From Mesorhabditis belari (lineage: Eukaryota; Nematoda; Chromadorea; Rhabditida; Rhabditidae): a stretch of DNA of 64,000 bases. Location of the stretch: positions 682,001 through 746,000 of the forward strand of contig CAUEEP010000939.1 of NCBI GenBank assembly GCA_958450365.1, read 5' to 3'. Under the pieces are notes generated by a model that was not told where the DNA came from, did no database searches, and saw only the letters and a list, made by a program, of their open reading frames with translations. This document shows, piece after piece, positions 12,601 to 21,700 of this stretch. Numbering within the stretch: the stretch's first letter is position 1; every line of letters starts with the position of its first letter. The position numbers and the translations under genes are program-made.

Positions 12601-13162
12601 ACGAAGAACTCTTGTTTCCCAACCCTGCACAGGTCTCCTGTTCAAGTCCTCTTGTCCAAACACAGTACTCTTTCAAAAGTACAGTACTTCTACATCTTAC
12701 AGTACATCTTACAGCAAAAATAGTACAGTAATCTCGCAGACTACCCCTATATAAGTACTGTACTCCTGCTCAATACTCCTGCCCAGTACTCCTGCCCAGT
12801 ACTCATGCCTAGTACTCCTAACAAGTACTCCTGCCCAGTATTCCTAACAAGTACTCATGCCCAGTACTCCTGCCCAGTACTCCTGCCCAGTATTCCTAAC
12901 AAGTACTCCTGCCCAGTACTTCTAACAAGTACTCCTGTCCAGTACTCCTGCCCAGTACTCCTACCCAGTACTCCTACCCAGTACTCCTAACAAGTACATC
13001 ATCCCTCTGAACATAAGTACGGTACTCCTGCTCAAGCTGGTCAGTACAAGTACTAATCACAGTAAGGCTCGATATCAAACAATATTTCCCAACTTTCAGG
13101 CGATTTCTGCACCGGCGATCACTCAAGAGGATTCACTGGCAATTGACGGGAAAAACGAGTGA
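3454..13162 (+). CDS. RING finger / B-box-like / coiled-coil protein (TRIM-like), 11 exons, about 317 aa
   Basis: Exons: 3454-3547, 4317-4401, 6716-6786, 7561-7639, 7805-7880, 9490-9576, 10555-10671, 11633-11725, 12207-12266, 12310-12438, 13100-13162. All phases agree and the sum is 954 nt with a TGA stop. The RING is C3HC4: C25-x2-C28, then CGHSMCTEC (C47, H49, C52, C55) and CVVC (C62, C65). A second zinc-binding region has eight ligands, C102, C105, C117, C120, C142, C145, H150 and H155, resembling a B-box but not spaced like a canonical B-box 2. Residues about 165-280 are charged and heptad-like, as in the coiled coil of RBCC/TRIM proteins. No NHL, SPRY or other C-terminal domain follows, so the protein is short for a TRIM. 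The family usually acts as E3 ubiquitin ligases; that role is inferred here. Introns 2, 5, 6 and 7 are 0.9-2.3 kb and filled with transposons or minisatellites. The exon 2 donor (GTCAGT) was chosen because it alone keeps the RING in frame. Confidence 0.85.
3590..3980. mobile_element. MITE-like foldback with CTGT microsatellite (int.1)
   Basis: TATATAAAGCAGAAGAGAC near 3598 is matched in inverse by GTCTCTTCTGCTTTATATA near 3953-3974, and the inner arms (CTGT runs, CGTAATTACGGAG) also pair. The left arm holds about eight CTGT repeats. Related sequence with CTGT/CAGA runs and a TATATAGTAGAT end occurs at 29900-30135, 40890-40945 and 60045-60240. Confidence 0.65.
5081..5165. repeat. Short tandem repeat, about 21-bp unit
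   Basis: Three to four copies of TGGAATCGGTCCAAAATCGA lie in intron 2 of the RING gene, and reading through them gives ESVQNR repeats. No splice signals support coding use. Confidence 0.6.
5555..5705. repeat. AAAAGAGCGCCGT tandem array, left copy
   Basis: About nine copies of a 16-18-bp unit (AAAAGAGCGCCGTTTAG and variants). The same unit occurs in the opposite orientation at 6284-6400, so the two arrays form a large inverted pair around 5706-6283. Confidence 0.75.
5901..6518 (-). CDS. Tentative small gene nested in an intron (minus strand)
   Basis: Three minus-strand segments with good splice sites join in frame: about 6518-6416, 6184-6120 and 5981-5901, ending in TAG. The middle exon is bounded by TTTTAG and GTAAGG. 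In an alternative phase it reads DEEFEFAIGFSRKRSASQ, which also looks protein-like, so the phase is unsure. No ATG was found for the first segment, and no domain is recognised. It lies inside intron 2 of the RING gene on the other strand. It could be a real nested gene, a remnant, or chance. Confidence 0.25.
5993..6040. repeat. ACAA microsatellite
   Basis: About ten copies of ACAA, lying in the tentative minus-strand gene's last intron. Confidence 0.85.
6284..6402. repeat. AAAAGAGCGCCGT array, inverted copy
   Basis: About six units of GAACGGCGCTCTTTT, the reverse complement of the array at 5555-5705. The unit itself holds the near-palindrome GGCGCC or GGCGCTC. Confidence 0.75.
6808..7060. 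repeat. Hairpin element, GCACCCTTTCTGGTGCAC family
   Basis: 6955-7056 is an imperfect palindrome whose arms contain TTTGTAAACGCACCCTTTC and its inverse. A fragment with TACTTTGTGCTTGTAAACG sits at 6810-6828. Relatives occur at 470-640, 36930-37010, 53866-53905 and 61428-61530. Confidence 0.6.
7684..7765. repeat. 21-bp tandem repeat in intron 4
   Basis: About four copies of ATCAGAAAGTTATCAAAATC. Coding frames through it are repeat artefacts. Confidence 0.7.
7932..8422. mobile_element. Non-autonomous DNA transposon, 491 bp, 26-bp perfect TIRs
   Basis: TGGGTTGGGGAGAATGAGTC at 7932 is matched exactly in inverse ending at 8422 (26 bp in all, including GGCGCC). There is no transposase. It lies in intron 5 of the RING gene. 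The superfamily cannot be told from the ends alone. Confidence 0.8.
8468..9437 (-). mobile_element. Decayed Tc1/mariner (Tc3-like) transposon with transposase remnant
   Basis: Ends of about 70 bp are inverted copies (CAGTGCGTTTCACATCAAG on the left), next to TA. Read on the minus strand, the inside gives pieces of a Tc3-type transposase DNA-binding part: RIEPIARQLGKSRFAVGRYF near 9110-9050, then KLNRLIKLDRAVRHIEDI and SINDVRDELKLNVSKSTV down to about 8880, then LDVPNLACSPNDS and HKDARLAFAQAHM. There are several frame changes and most of the DDE domain is missing, so it is dead. It lies in intron 5 of the RING gene. Confidence 0.75.
9638..10485. mobile_element. Foldback element with internal GAACCGTATT satellite
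   Basis: 9638-9720 and 10428-10485 are diverged inverted arms; both hold GATTTTGACGATTTTACTACC or its inverse plus a CTATCGAGA-type end. The interior 9828-10418 is a tandem array of AATACGGTTCCAATACGGTT alternating with TCTTTTTTTGATCT, about 33 bp per higher-order unit. It fills most of intron 6 of the RING gene. The same satellite recurs at 60523-60655 and 61885-62048. Confidence 0.75.
10908..11360. mobile_element. Foldback (MITE-like) element, about 450 bp
   Basis: About 160-bp inverted arms (10908-11075 and 11200-11360) with GGGTCTTTTGAACGGGT near the ends and GTCCAGAGACAGTATTTTT further in. The central 125 bp is unpaired and includes AGACGACGGCGACATCTG. No ORF. Intron 7 of the RING gene. 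Confidence 0.75.
11783..12000. repeat. 15-bp tandem repeat in intron 8
   Basis: About fourteen copies of TACTGTAGCTAGACA and variants. The minus-strand frame reads SSYSM/SSYST and is a repeat artefact. Confidence 0.8.
12475..13050. repeat. AGTACTCCTGCCC repeats in intron 10
   Basis: A loose region of TACAGTA-rich repeats (12475-12760) runs into about twenty copies of AGTACTCCTGCCC/AGTACTCCTAACA at 12770-13000. Confidence 0.75.
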
Positions 13163-13729
13163 TTTTTTTAAACTTTTTCAAATCCTCACTGATCTATGCA
13201 CTTTATTTGCTTTCCTATTTGTACTTTTCACTTATCCTTTCACTTATTTGAAAGACTTTGACCATTCACTTGACTTCAAAAAGTGATGCTCTCTTTTCTC
13301 TTTTTAAGAGAAAACAAGTCCCTTTAAGATTGCCGTCAAAAATGACGAGATTTTGTCTTTCTTGGGTTCTAGGCAAAGAATAAATGATTTTTTACAATTT
13401 TAATTTTAGAACACAAGTGGAATTTCTAAAAAAGCTTAAGACTGCTTGCTTTGGATCGTCTCTGGCTCAAAATAATGAAAGAAGTACTTTAAAAACTAGT
13501 ACTTCTGCTAGAAAAAAAACTAGTACTAAAAACTTCTGCCAGAATTACCTAGTTTAGTTTAAAATTAGCATTTTATTCACAGAGATGTCAAATTAAAACA
13601 GTGCGTCAGATACCGACTTTTAACATGGCAAACCTGCAGAGTAGGCTGTTCTATATTTTCCTGCCTACCATGCCGTTCTATTAGAGGGTGCCGTTCAATG
13701 TTTACCGATATTTCAAGTTGCCAAAGCTG
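13163..13729. other. Intergenic, no gene recognised
   Basis: The 3' flank of the RING gene, with AATAAA at about 13379, is followed by AT-rich sequence. The word GCCGTTCTATT at 13672 recurs at 14831, and TGCCGTTCAAT at 13690 recurs near 14540. Confidence 0.4.
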
Positions 13730-14283
13730 TCAATTATCGCAATCAATAGAAACATCAGAATCAATGAATGCATCATTTTCTTCTTGATCTTTTCTTCGTC
13801 GCTTCAAGAATGACTCCATCCATCCCTGGCTTCTCTTGAAAGTAATCGATTCTTCAACAAATCGATTCCAAATGTTTCGACGAGTCACTCGTTTCTTTTC
13901 GGCTTGGCGTCCTCGGATCCATTCAGCCAAACTAATATCAATCCCCACGAAGTTCAAGTGGCGCCCGGCTCCATCAAGTCTCTTGCGTTGTGAATCTTCT
14001 CGAGCTCGGCCGCTTGTTTGACCTAAGATTAAACGCAGCTCCGAGGAACCTTGAAATATCTTACCGCCGCGATGATCGAAACATCCTTGGCCATCTTTCT
14101 AGCATCTTTCCAGCATCCAGCATTCCAGCATCGTCTTCATATCAATGGCTTTCCTCTTTTTCTTTGTAGGTGGCTCATCTGCTTCACATGAAGATCCCTC
14201 AGGTTTAGCGTTGGTAGAGTTTTTGTTTAGCATCTTGCTCGGTCTCACACGTTTCCCTGAAGAATTCCTCGTTTTACTCATGT
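13730..14283 (-). pseudogene. CENP-B-type HTH (pogo/Tc5-like) fragment, broken
   Basis: The C-terminal part, 14022-13730, reads RKRLDGAGRHLNFVG, then LAEWIRGRQAEKKRVTRRNI and FKRSQGWMESFLKRR, which matches the DNA-binding second HTH of CENP-B/Tc5/pogo-type transposases. The same frame continues upstream to an ATG at 14281, and the start is rich in K, R, S and P (PPTKKKRKA). One in-frame TAG lies near 14099, next to a small ATGCTGGA duplication. An overlapping frame at 14110-14040 gives KMAKDVSIIAAVRYFKVPRS, which looks like the first HTH, so a frame change is likely. No DDE nuclease domain follows. It is either a dead transposon piece or a gene derived from one and since damaged. Confidence 0.55.
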
Positions 14284-15148
14284 TTGCGACGAGCCCGAAA
14301 TTCCTTCATTCCATCAAACGGGTTTCCATCGAGAGCTATATCTAAAAAAATAAAATTATTACTTATAATAATAATATAATAAGCAGGAAAAGATAAAAAC
14401 AACAAAGTGTCTGCTAAAAAGACGTTAGACGCAAGTAATTTTCAAGAAAAAATGAAAATTTTCACATTTCCCCAATTTTCACAACGCAATTTGTACACGT
14501 GCGTTGGTGTGCCGTTTTATTTTTTCCCTCCTCTCTATCCTGCCGTTCAATCACAGTATTTACGGTATATTTTATGTCCGATTTTGAAACCTTTTTAACC
14601 GAATAATGTTTTTTTACATTAAAATCACTAAATTACTAAAGAAATTCCGGTTTTTGCAAAAGTTTTTCCTTTAAAAGTTCACAATTTTAGTTTTTCCTTG
14701 AAAAATTAAAAAAAGACGCGTTTTTTTGTAATGTTTTTGATAAAATATTGTTTGAAATTTAATTAATAAATTTAAAAAAGCGTAATTTCAATAGTTTTAA
14801 GTTAAACTACGCGACTGTACGCCATAGAACGCCGTTCTATTGGAGTATTTGCGATAGTCTCTTCTTGTATTCAGTGCTAACGCCATTTTTTTTTGGAATG
14901 GTCACTGAAAGGACTCAAATTACCAAGCACAAAAGGCCAAGCGCACTGCCTTTTCAAGAAGGCGTAACTAAACCGTCAAAGGAAAGGACAGGCCCATTTT
15001 GGAACATTTTGGAACTTCCCGATTCTTTCTATCATTGAAAATCATTCTTTTATTTGTTCTATTTATTTGTTCTATACTCTACAAGTTCTATAAATAAATT
15101 GAAATTTTTCTAAAATCTTTCATTCAAATTTTATCATTCTTATCAAAA
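14284..15148. other. Intergenic, no gene recognised
   Basis: Very AT-rich in 14590-14800. No paired inverted ends for the HTH fragment were found, only the direct word repeats GCCGTTCTATT and GCCGTTCAAT. Confidence 0.4.
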
Positions 15149-16240
15149 ATGCCCCTTGACGACAATCAAAATGAGGAAGTGATCGAAAAAAGGAAATCTA
15201 TTCGAAAAGATGTATCACTTGATGAGGTTAGATCAAGTTTTTGTACTAGATAAGATGTTATTGTGTACTTTGAGCTCAATTTGGAAGCACATTCCTTTTG
15301 GCGTCCTTAGTTTTTCCTTTTCTTTGCAGCAGCGGTTCGAATGCAAAAAATATTGCAAGAAAATGGTGAATTACGTTGGAAAGGATGGGTTTACGATGAG
15401 TACAAAGTACAACAAAGTACAACGATGAGTACAACAAAGTACAACAAAGTACAACAGAGTACAACAAAGTATAACAAAGTATAACAGAGTACAACAAAGT
15501 GCATAAGAAAGTATAACAGAGTACAACAAAGTACAACAAAGTACAACAAAGTACAACAAAGTACAACAAAGTACAACAAAGTCCAACAAAGTACAACAAA
15601 GTATTAGTTGTGCATAAGTCTTTTTTTCCTTTCGTCTGCCGTTCACAACAAACACCAATTAAACTACGGTTACAGAACCCAATTATTTTCTGCAAAATAA
15701 CATAAAACGGGTTAAAAATATTTTATGCCTGGATTTTCTTGAGAGTATGAAGTCGGGTAGTCAAAAGGGCTAACTAGATGATGCGGTTTAGACACCTTAG
15801 CAAAGAAAACCTATCTTCGTGTCAATAGAAAAAGATAGAGAAAAACGTTTGATATTTCGCCAAAATTTCAGAGAATTCATTCAGCCAATTTTTCCGTAGA
15901 GTTTTTTATAGATTTTTACAAAAAGGCGTTCCCTCGAATTTGCTTAAAGTGAACCGAAATTCATTTAAAAGTGCAAATTGAACAAACACTTTTTTTATAG
16001 GCAAACTATAGATTAATTGGTGAATTTTTACTTTTTAACAGAAGTACGAAAAACCAAAAGCTTAGCAACAACCTATTATAACAGAGTACAACAAAGTACA
16101 ACAAAGTACAACAAAGTACGACAAAGCCCAACAAAGTCCAACACAAAGTAAAACTTCTAACTTCTAAGGTGATCTCAAAGGAATTCGAGGCAATCGAGTG
16201 CGAGGAGGAGAAAAGACGATGACCAATGCTCGGACACTCA
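15149..16240 (+). CDS. Tentative small gene interrupted by a satellite
   Basis: ATG at 15149 opens a 26-codon acidic/basic exon (MPLDDNQNEEVIEKRKSIRK) ending at 15226 before GTTAGA. A second exon starts at 15330 after TTTGCAG, and a third probable acceptor is at 16168. The second exon runs straight into the GTACAACAAA array, and its frame is ambiguous: one phase gives QRFECKKYCKKM, the other LQENGELRWKGWVYDEYK. No domain is recognised. The third exon reads EFEAIECEEEKRR or DLKGIRGNRVRGGEK depending on phase. Real gene or not, the model is incomplete. Confidence 0.3.
15398..15605. repeat. AGTACAACAA tandem array, left part
   Basis: About twenty copies of AGTACAACAA. The array resumes at 16080-16145, on the other side of an inserted MITE. 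Confidence 0.85.
15604..16081. mobile_element. Mariner-type MITE inserted in the array
   Basis: It begins TTAGTTGTGCATAAGTC and ends in the inverse AACAACCTATTA, with TA at both borders. It is a reverse-orientation, slightly shorter relative of the elements at 41634 and 42293: shared inner stretches include the ACGAAGATAGGTTTTC and GAATTCATTCAGCC words. No transposase. Confidence 0.8.
16080..16147. repeat. AGTACAACAA tandem array, right part
   Basis: Six copies of the unit seen at 15398-15605; the continuation of the array split by the MITE. Confidence 0.8.
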
Positions 16241-16699
16241 ATCAACCACAGACACGATGAAGATTGAAGAGCGTTTACAGAAACTTTCTGGAACAATTGA
16301 TGCCATTTTGTGAGTGATTCGGTGTCAATGAGGTCAATGAGGTCAATCTTGTTCCAAAAGTACTCAGAAATATATATTGTTTTCCCCGCGATCAATTAAT
16401 TAATCAATTAATTAATCAATTAAAGTTGGAAGTTTAAAATTTAATCGATTAATGCTTTTTTTAAAACGCTTCCTCGCATTTTTAGCTGAACAGCTGGTCA
16501 GCTATTCAACTAAAAAGGGAATTTCACCCGGATGTGGTGACCAAATGACATGAGCCATATATTTTCCGACGCAGAATTTTGCGCTGATTCCGAATCTGGT
16601 TTCCGTTTCTGCCAAGGAGCACTCGGTCAAAAGTTATACGCGTGCAAAGTTTTGTATGGGATTTTAAAAAGCATCCCTCGAGTTTATGGCGAGACTTCC

Positions 16700-16785
16700 C
16701 AAAGCGTTTCAGAAGCAGTGTTGACCAAGTGGTAGTCGGCTAGAATACAAAGCAAAGCCGCTCGGGTTCGAGTCCGCAGTGAATT
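16700..16785 (+). repeat. tRNA-like sequence (SINE or tRNA relic)
   Basis: GACCAAGTGGTAGTCGGC resembles a tRNA D-arm (A box) and GGGTTCGAGTCC, 35 bp later, is a B box. The acceptor stem and T stem do not pair, so it is not a working tRNA. Confidence 0.5.
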
Positions 16786-16902
16786 TTTTGTTTGCTTTTT
16801 TAGAGCTCATTGCTCTCCATTTCAAATACAAATCTTTTTCAAACTAATTCTCATATAAATGTTTAAATATAAATGTTGTTTTTATTGTTTTTAACTCTTA
16901 AC

Positions 16903-17216
16903 ATTGGTACTACACCGATTTCTAGCCCCTTTTTACGGCCCCGTCCCTTTTGCCATTGGAAATCTAGCTTTGAGCTCAAATATCTTGGTGTTAGGCTATC
17001 GAATTTAAATCTTCTTGGTATCATTAGATGCGCCAAGTCTTTCTCTGTCGTTTGGTACAAAAAGCTGTTTAAATTGGACAACTCAACACCAAGTTGAGCT
17101 TTGAGCTCAAGTTAGATTGCCAATGGCAAAAGGGGCGGGGCGCGTATAAAAGGTGGAAGATCCGCGCCCCGCCCCTTTAGCAATCTAACTTTGAACTCTA
17201 ATATCTTTGTGTTGAG
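16903..17216. repeat. Foldback repeat with GC-rich hairpin
   Basis: 16903-16993 pairs with 17083-17140 (arms contain CCCTTTTGCCATTGG and TTTGAGCTCAA). A third half-copy lies at 17155-17216. Between the last two, AGGGGCGGGGCGCG at 17132 and its exact inverse at 17167 form a 14-bp GC stem around TATAAAAGG. Confidence 0.7.
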
Positions 17217-17276
17217 CTGTTCAATATAAATATTGTCATTGAACCATTCGGTGTCATTGGTGTCATTGGACCAGAA

Positions 17277-17345
17277 GGGAAGGTCGAACCCGGATCGTAT
17301 GGGCGATAGACCAACGCGCTATCCACTGCCCTACAGCGACAAAAA
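17277..17345 (-). repeat. tRNA-derived repeat (GATCCGGGTTCGAC family)
   Basis: Read on the minus strand: GGGCAGTGGATAGCGCG (A box region), GTCTATCGCCCATACGATCC, then GGGTTCGACC (B box). It shares the middle segment with the copy at 29723-29795. The acceptor ends do not pair. Confidence 0.6.
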
Positions 17346-17930
17346 CCATCCATCATCAAAATATCGAGAGAAACCCGCTGTTAGGCTCGGTCGTTAGGCG
17401 TTAGGCGATCGTTAGGCGGGCTGGTAATCTCTACAACCAATCAAAAACCCCTTTACAAATGAATTTCATTCAATTTCCCCCGTGTGTTTCTTGATTTCTT
17501 TTATTTTTGTCCCCAAATCCCTCTATGAGACTCGATTTCTTTTCCGGCTTTTTCACCCCTCCCACAAGGCATATTTCGAGAGGCTCCCCGCTCCCGAAAT
17601 GTGTGTTGTAAGATCCCCCCCTCTCCACTCTTTTCTTTCTCATTTTGTGTTGAGGCCTCAAAAATTCTCCCCAAAAACACAGTCAACAATCTAGCTCATT
17701 GCTTGCAAACTTTTGATTCTCTTTCTACCTAAAAACTCCTAAAACGTTTCCTTTTCTTTCTCTTTCTACCTAAATCTTTTCTCTATTTTTATCCAAGCGA
17801 CTTTTTTTTGTCTGATTCTATGAGAATTATCGAAAAATATAAGATATAGAAGAAAATATAAGATATAAAAGAAAATATAAGATATAGAATATCGAAAAAT
17901 AAAAAAGTGAATAGATTGGATAAAATTGGA
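17346..17930. other. Intergenic, no gene recognised
   Basis: Contains GTTAGGC words at 17381-17416 and a pyrimidine-rich stretch at 17470-17800. Open frames on both strands lack splice context. Confidence 0.4.
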
Positions 17931-17949
17931 GACAAGATTACGGTAAAAA

Positions 17950-18290
17950 GAGAGACAGAAACCCTCGTTGTTCTAGAAACCCTCATTCTTTTAGAAACCC
18001 CCGTTGTTCTAGAAACCCCCGTTGTTTTAGAAACCCCCGTTCTTTTAGAAACCCCCGTTCTTTTAGAAACCCTCGTTCTTTTAGAAACCCCCGTTCTTTT
18101 AGAAACCCTCATTCTTTTAGAAACCCCCGTTCTTTTAGAAACCCTCATTCTTTTTAGAAACCCTCGTTCTTTTAGAAACCCCCGTTCTTTTAGAAACCCT
18201 CATTCTTTTTGAAACCCTCATTCTTTTAGAAACCCTCGTTGTTCTAGAAACCCTCGTTGTTTTAGAAACCCCCGTTGCAACGGGGATTTC
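17950..18290. repeat. 18-bp tandem repeat
   Basis: About eighteen copies of TAGAAACCCCCGTTCTTT and variants. Two or three more copies sit apart at 18600-18645, separated by 300 bp of non-repeat DNA. The frames LETPVL (+) and TGVSKR (-) come from the repeat. Confidence 0.85.
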
Positions 18291-18719
18291 TTCAAAAGAT
18301 TATAACTTTCCATAGGGTTTATCAATTTTTATGCTTTTGGTATCAAAAGATAGAGAAAAGCCCGTAGAATAAAACTTGTGGTTTACATTTTTGTTTTAAG
18401 CTTTTGTTTCCAAAATTTTGCTCCGACAATAAAATATGGCTGAAATTTAACACAGTAAAATCATTAAAACTCGATTTTTAAAAAATTTGTCGAAGGGATT
18501 TCAAAAATTCTTTTATTTTCGGATTCAGCACATTATTCTGCGTCAATCGGCTATTCAAACGTAAAAATCCTATAGAAAACAGATTTTCGCGCGGATGTGC
18601 GTTGTTCTAGAAACCCCCGTTGTTCTAGAAACCCTCGTTGTTCAAGAGGTTACTGAAAACCTTAGAATTTAGGGTTTGTGTACTGTACGATAGGTAAAAG
18701 CATTTTCTGATTTCTCATT

Positions 18720-18740
18720 ATTTCCAGAAATCAAGACAAA
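18720..18740 (+). promoter_or_regulatory. Probable spliced-leader acceptor of the MARVEL gene
   Basis: ATTATTTCCAG ends at 18727, 13 nt before the ATG, with no upstream exon seen. Confidence 0.5.
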
Positions 18741-21700
18741 ATGCCGTACACGACAACGCAGACTGTTGAAACGACCGAGTACTACGTGCCGCAGGACACG
18801 ACTGTTCAATTTGAGATGCCTGAGGTTTGTGGAAATTGATTTAATACGATAACCATAATTACGGCTACCAATTTCTTTGGTAGAGGTAATTATGGTTAGG
18901 CTTAGGCTTAGGCTCAGGCTTAGGCTCAGGCTTAGGCTCAGGCTTAGGCTCAGGCTTAGGCTTGGCCTTAGTGCGAAGGCTAGCGGCTAGCGCCTCGCAC
19001 TAAGTCTATTTGGGTTTGGTTAGGCTTAGGCTTAACTCTCGTGTTTGCTTAAATCTTGATTTTTCATTTGGATTGCTCATTGCCGATCATTGCTATTAGC
19101 GAATTTGCCATTGATCGCTATTCGTCTGTTACCTGTTATGCCGTTAAAACTACTGTAAAGCCCTAATTCCTTGTCTCATTACAGTAATAAATGCAAATTT
19201 CCTTTTCAGGTCGACTCAAATTACGTGAAAACGCTGGGTGGAATCCTGAAAGTGATTTGCATTGTGAGTTCGTTTATCTGAAGCCTATTTCTTTCTAAAA
19301 CGTGTTAACTTTTGACAAACCACCGTAAGCTTACTTTCGAACGTAATCTACAGCTTTTATCTAATCTATCCACTTTTCAGATCCTCGATCTCGCCTGTTT
19401 CATTTGTGTGCTCGTCGGTGGACCCGGATATTATCGAGGTGATTCGAAATTACCCTGAAAATAGAATAGGTGACGAGAGAATAGGTGACCTGACAGTAGG
19501 TGACGAGAGAATAGGTGACGAGGCAATAGGTGACGGGAGAATAGGTGACGAGAGAATAGGTGACGAGGCAATAGGTGACGAGAGAATAGGTGACGAGAGA
19601 ATAGGTGACCTGACAGTAGGTGACGAGGCAATAGGCGACGCGACGATAGGTGACGAGACAATAGGCGACGAGAGAATAGGTGACACGACAATAGGTGACG
19701 AGACGATAGGTGCCGAGGCAATAGGTGACGAGAGAATAGATGACGGGAGAATAGGTGACGGGAGAATAGGTGACGAGAGAATAGGTGACGAGACAATAGG
19801 GACGAGAGAATAGGTGACCGTACCGACCAAATCTAATTAGTAACTATTGAAGGCTGCGCTTCTATTAGAATAAATACCGTTTTTTTCGATTGAATAAGTG
19901 AATTGAATAACTTTATAACAGCAATATTATTAATATATTAATAACATATGACAACAAGACAAATAGAGAAATAGAGAATTTGGTTGGAAAGAAAGTTCTC
20001 GGAAAAAGTTTGACTAGAATCTTAAAAACGAATCCAACGTCCAAAACGAATCCACCAATTCAAGAACATTTTGTTCTATTCTGTTGAAGAACAAGAACAA
20101 GTCGACTCCAAGAAATTACTCGTAAAAAAAAATGAGTGCAGCTTTCCGTTAAAATAGGGATTTTTGAAAAAATTATTTTCCAGCTTAAATTCAGCTCACT
20201 TTTTGCACTAGAAAAACGATTTCTTTTTGACGTTGTGAGCACGTGTGGCTGACTGGTTAAGTGTCTTTTATCTTAATCGGAAGGTCGGGGGTTCGAACCC
20301 CAAAGCCAAGGGCCACCCCTTCGGTTTCCTTTCCCTTTCGGGTGGAGGGCTTTTGGGGGGGGCGGGGTGGTGGTTGGGGCCCCAGTTTTTTAAAGTGACA
20401 AGCCACCCCTCGTCACCTCTCTCCCCCCCACCACAAAAAAGCTATTTGGTCCCACCGAGTTGGGCTTAGGGGCGTGGGCGGACGTGGGTTGGGTTGATGG
20501 TGGGTAAAGCGTTGGTAGTATTGTGTATGTCGTTGTATTGTGATTGATATATTTCGTGTATGCGATAAATTCACCACTGGTAGCCCCAGTCGGTATTTTT
20601 TTAAAGCTAGTATAAATGTAAAGCTAGCAATACGCTCTAGAATCTCTATTTCTCGCCAAAAATTTTTTACAAAGAAGCTGTATTTCAAAAAAATCATTTT
20701 TTTTGTTGTTGCTGTCATCCTTTTGGCACTGAGTTTTTGCTAAAATAGGTGATTCTAAAAAGTTAAAAGATTAAATAAAATTAGATCAAATTTGCCTTAA
20801 TCATAAATTTTCCCTAATTTAAGTACTTCATTTTAGGCTTTCAATGGAACCCAAGCCTAAGCCTGAGCCTATTCATTAGCCCATTAAAAACTTATCTAAA
20901 AGCTGGTCACTCAAAAAGTGACCAAGTCATTTCAGCTGAAGAAATCTCTTATTTTTTGACCTAAAGCCCGCTCTGATTTTTTGTCAAAACTTTGAAATAT
21001 AGCCAAGTTTATCAAAAAATCTGGGAAGAATTGATGGCTTGGTTTTTGAGAAATCATCTTTCTTGAGAAATCATCGTTCTTGAGAAATCATCGTTCTTGA
21101 GAAATCACCGTGCAAGCTTTTTCCGAGAACTTTCTTTCAAACCTAATAAAAGAATTTTAAAACAAGCATAAAGCTTTAATCTTTTGGATTAATCAAGTAT
21201 GATAACTTATCCAAGAATGAAGCCCAATCAACAAACGAAATTGGGTCGACTAAGACGGAAAAATTAAGTAAAAGATTTTGAACGTTTTTTATCGTTCTCG
21301 TTCCTCTGCCGCTAACGATCCTCGCGGCAACAAGCCAGATTTGATGTTGTTCAAATTTGCTTTTGTCGTATCCATCTTCTGTGTCCATCCAATCCATCCT
21401 CGATACGCAACAGACAAAACCGCGCAACAGACAAAACCGCGTAACAGACAAAACCGCGCAACAGACAAAACCGCGCAACAGACAAAACCGCGTAACAGAC
21501 AAAACCGCGCAACAGACAAAACCGCGCAACAGACAAAACCGCGCAACAGACAAAAGCGCGCAACCGACAAAACATTACAAAAGTCACCTATTGTCTAGGA
21601 ATCCTGAAAATAGGCTTTAAAATGTGCACAGAATTAGGTCAAGCGTAGCCAGTTTGAATATAAACTGATAGCAAGATTACGTTAGTTCAAATCTCACAAT

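Noticed and set aside
19406..19830. Three long open frames of up to 135 aa
   Set aside because: Products of a 15-bp array inside MARVEL intron 3.
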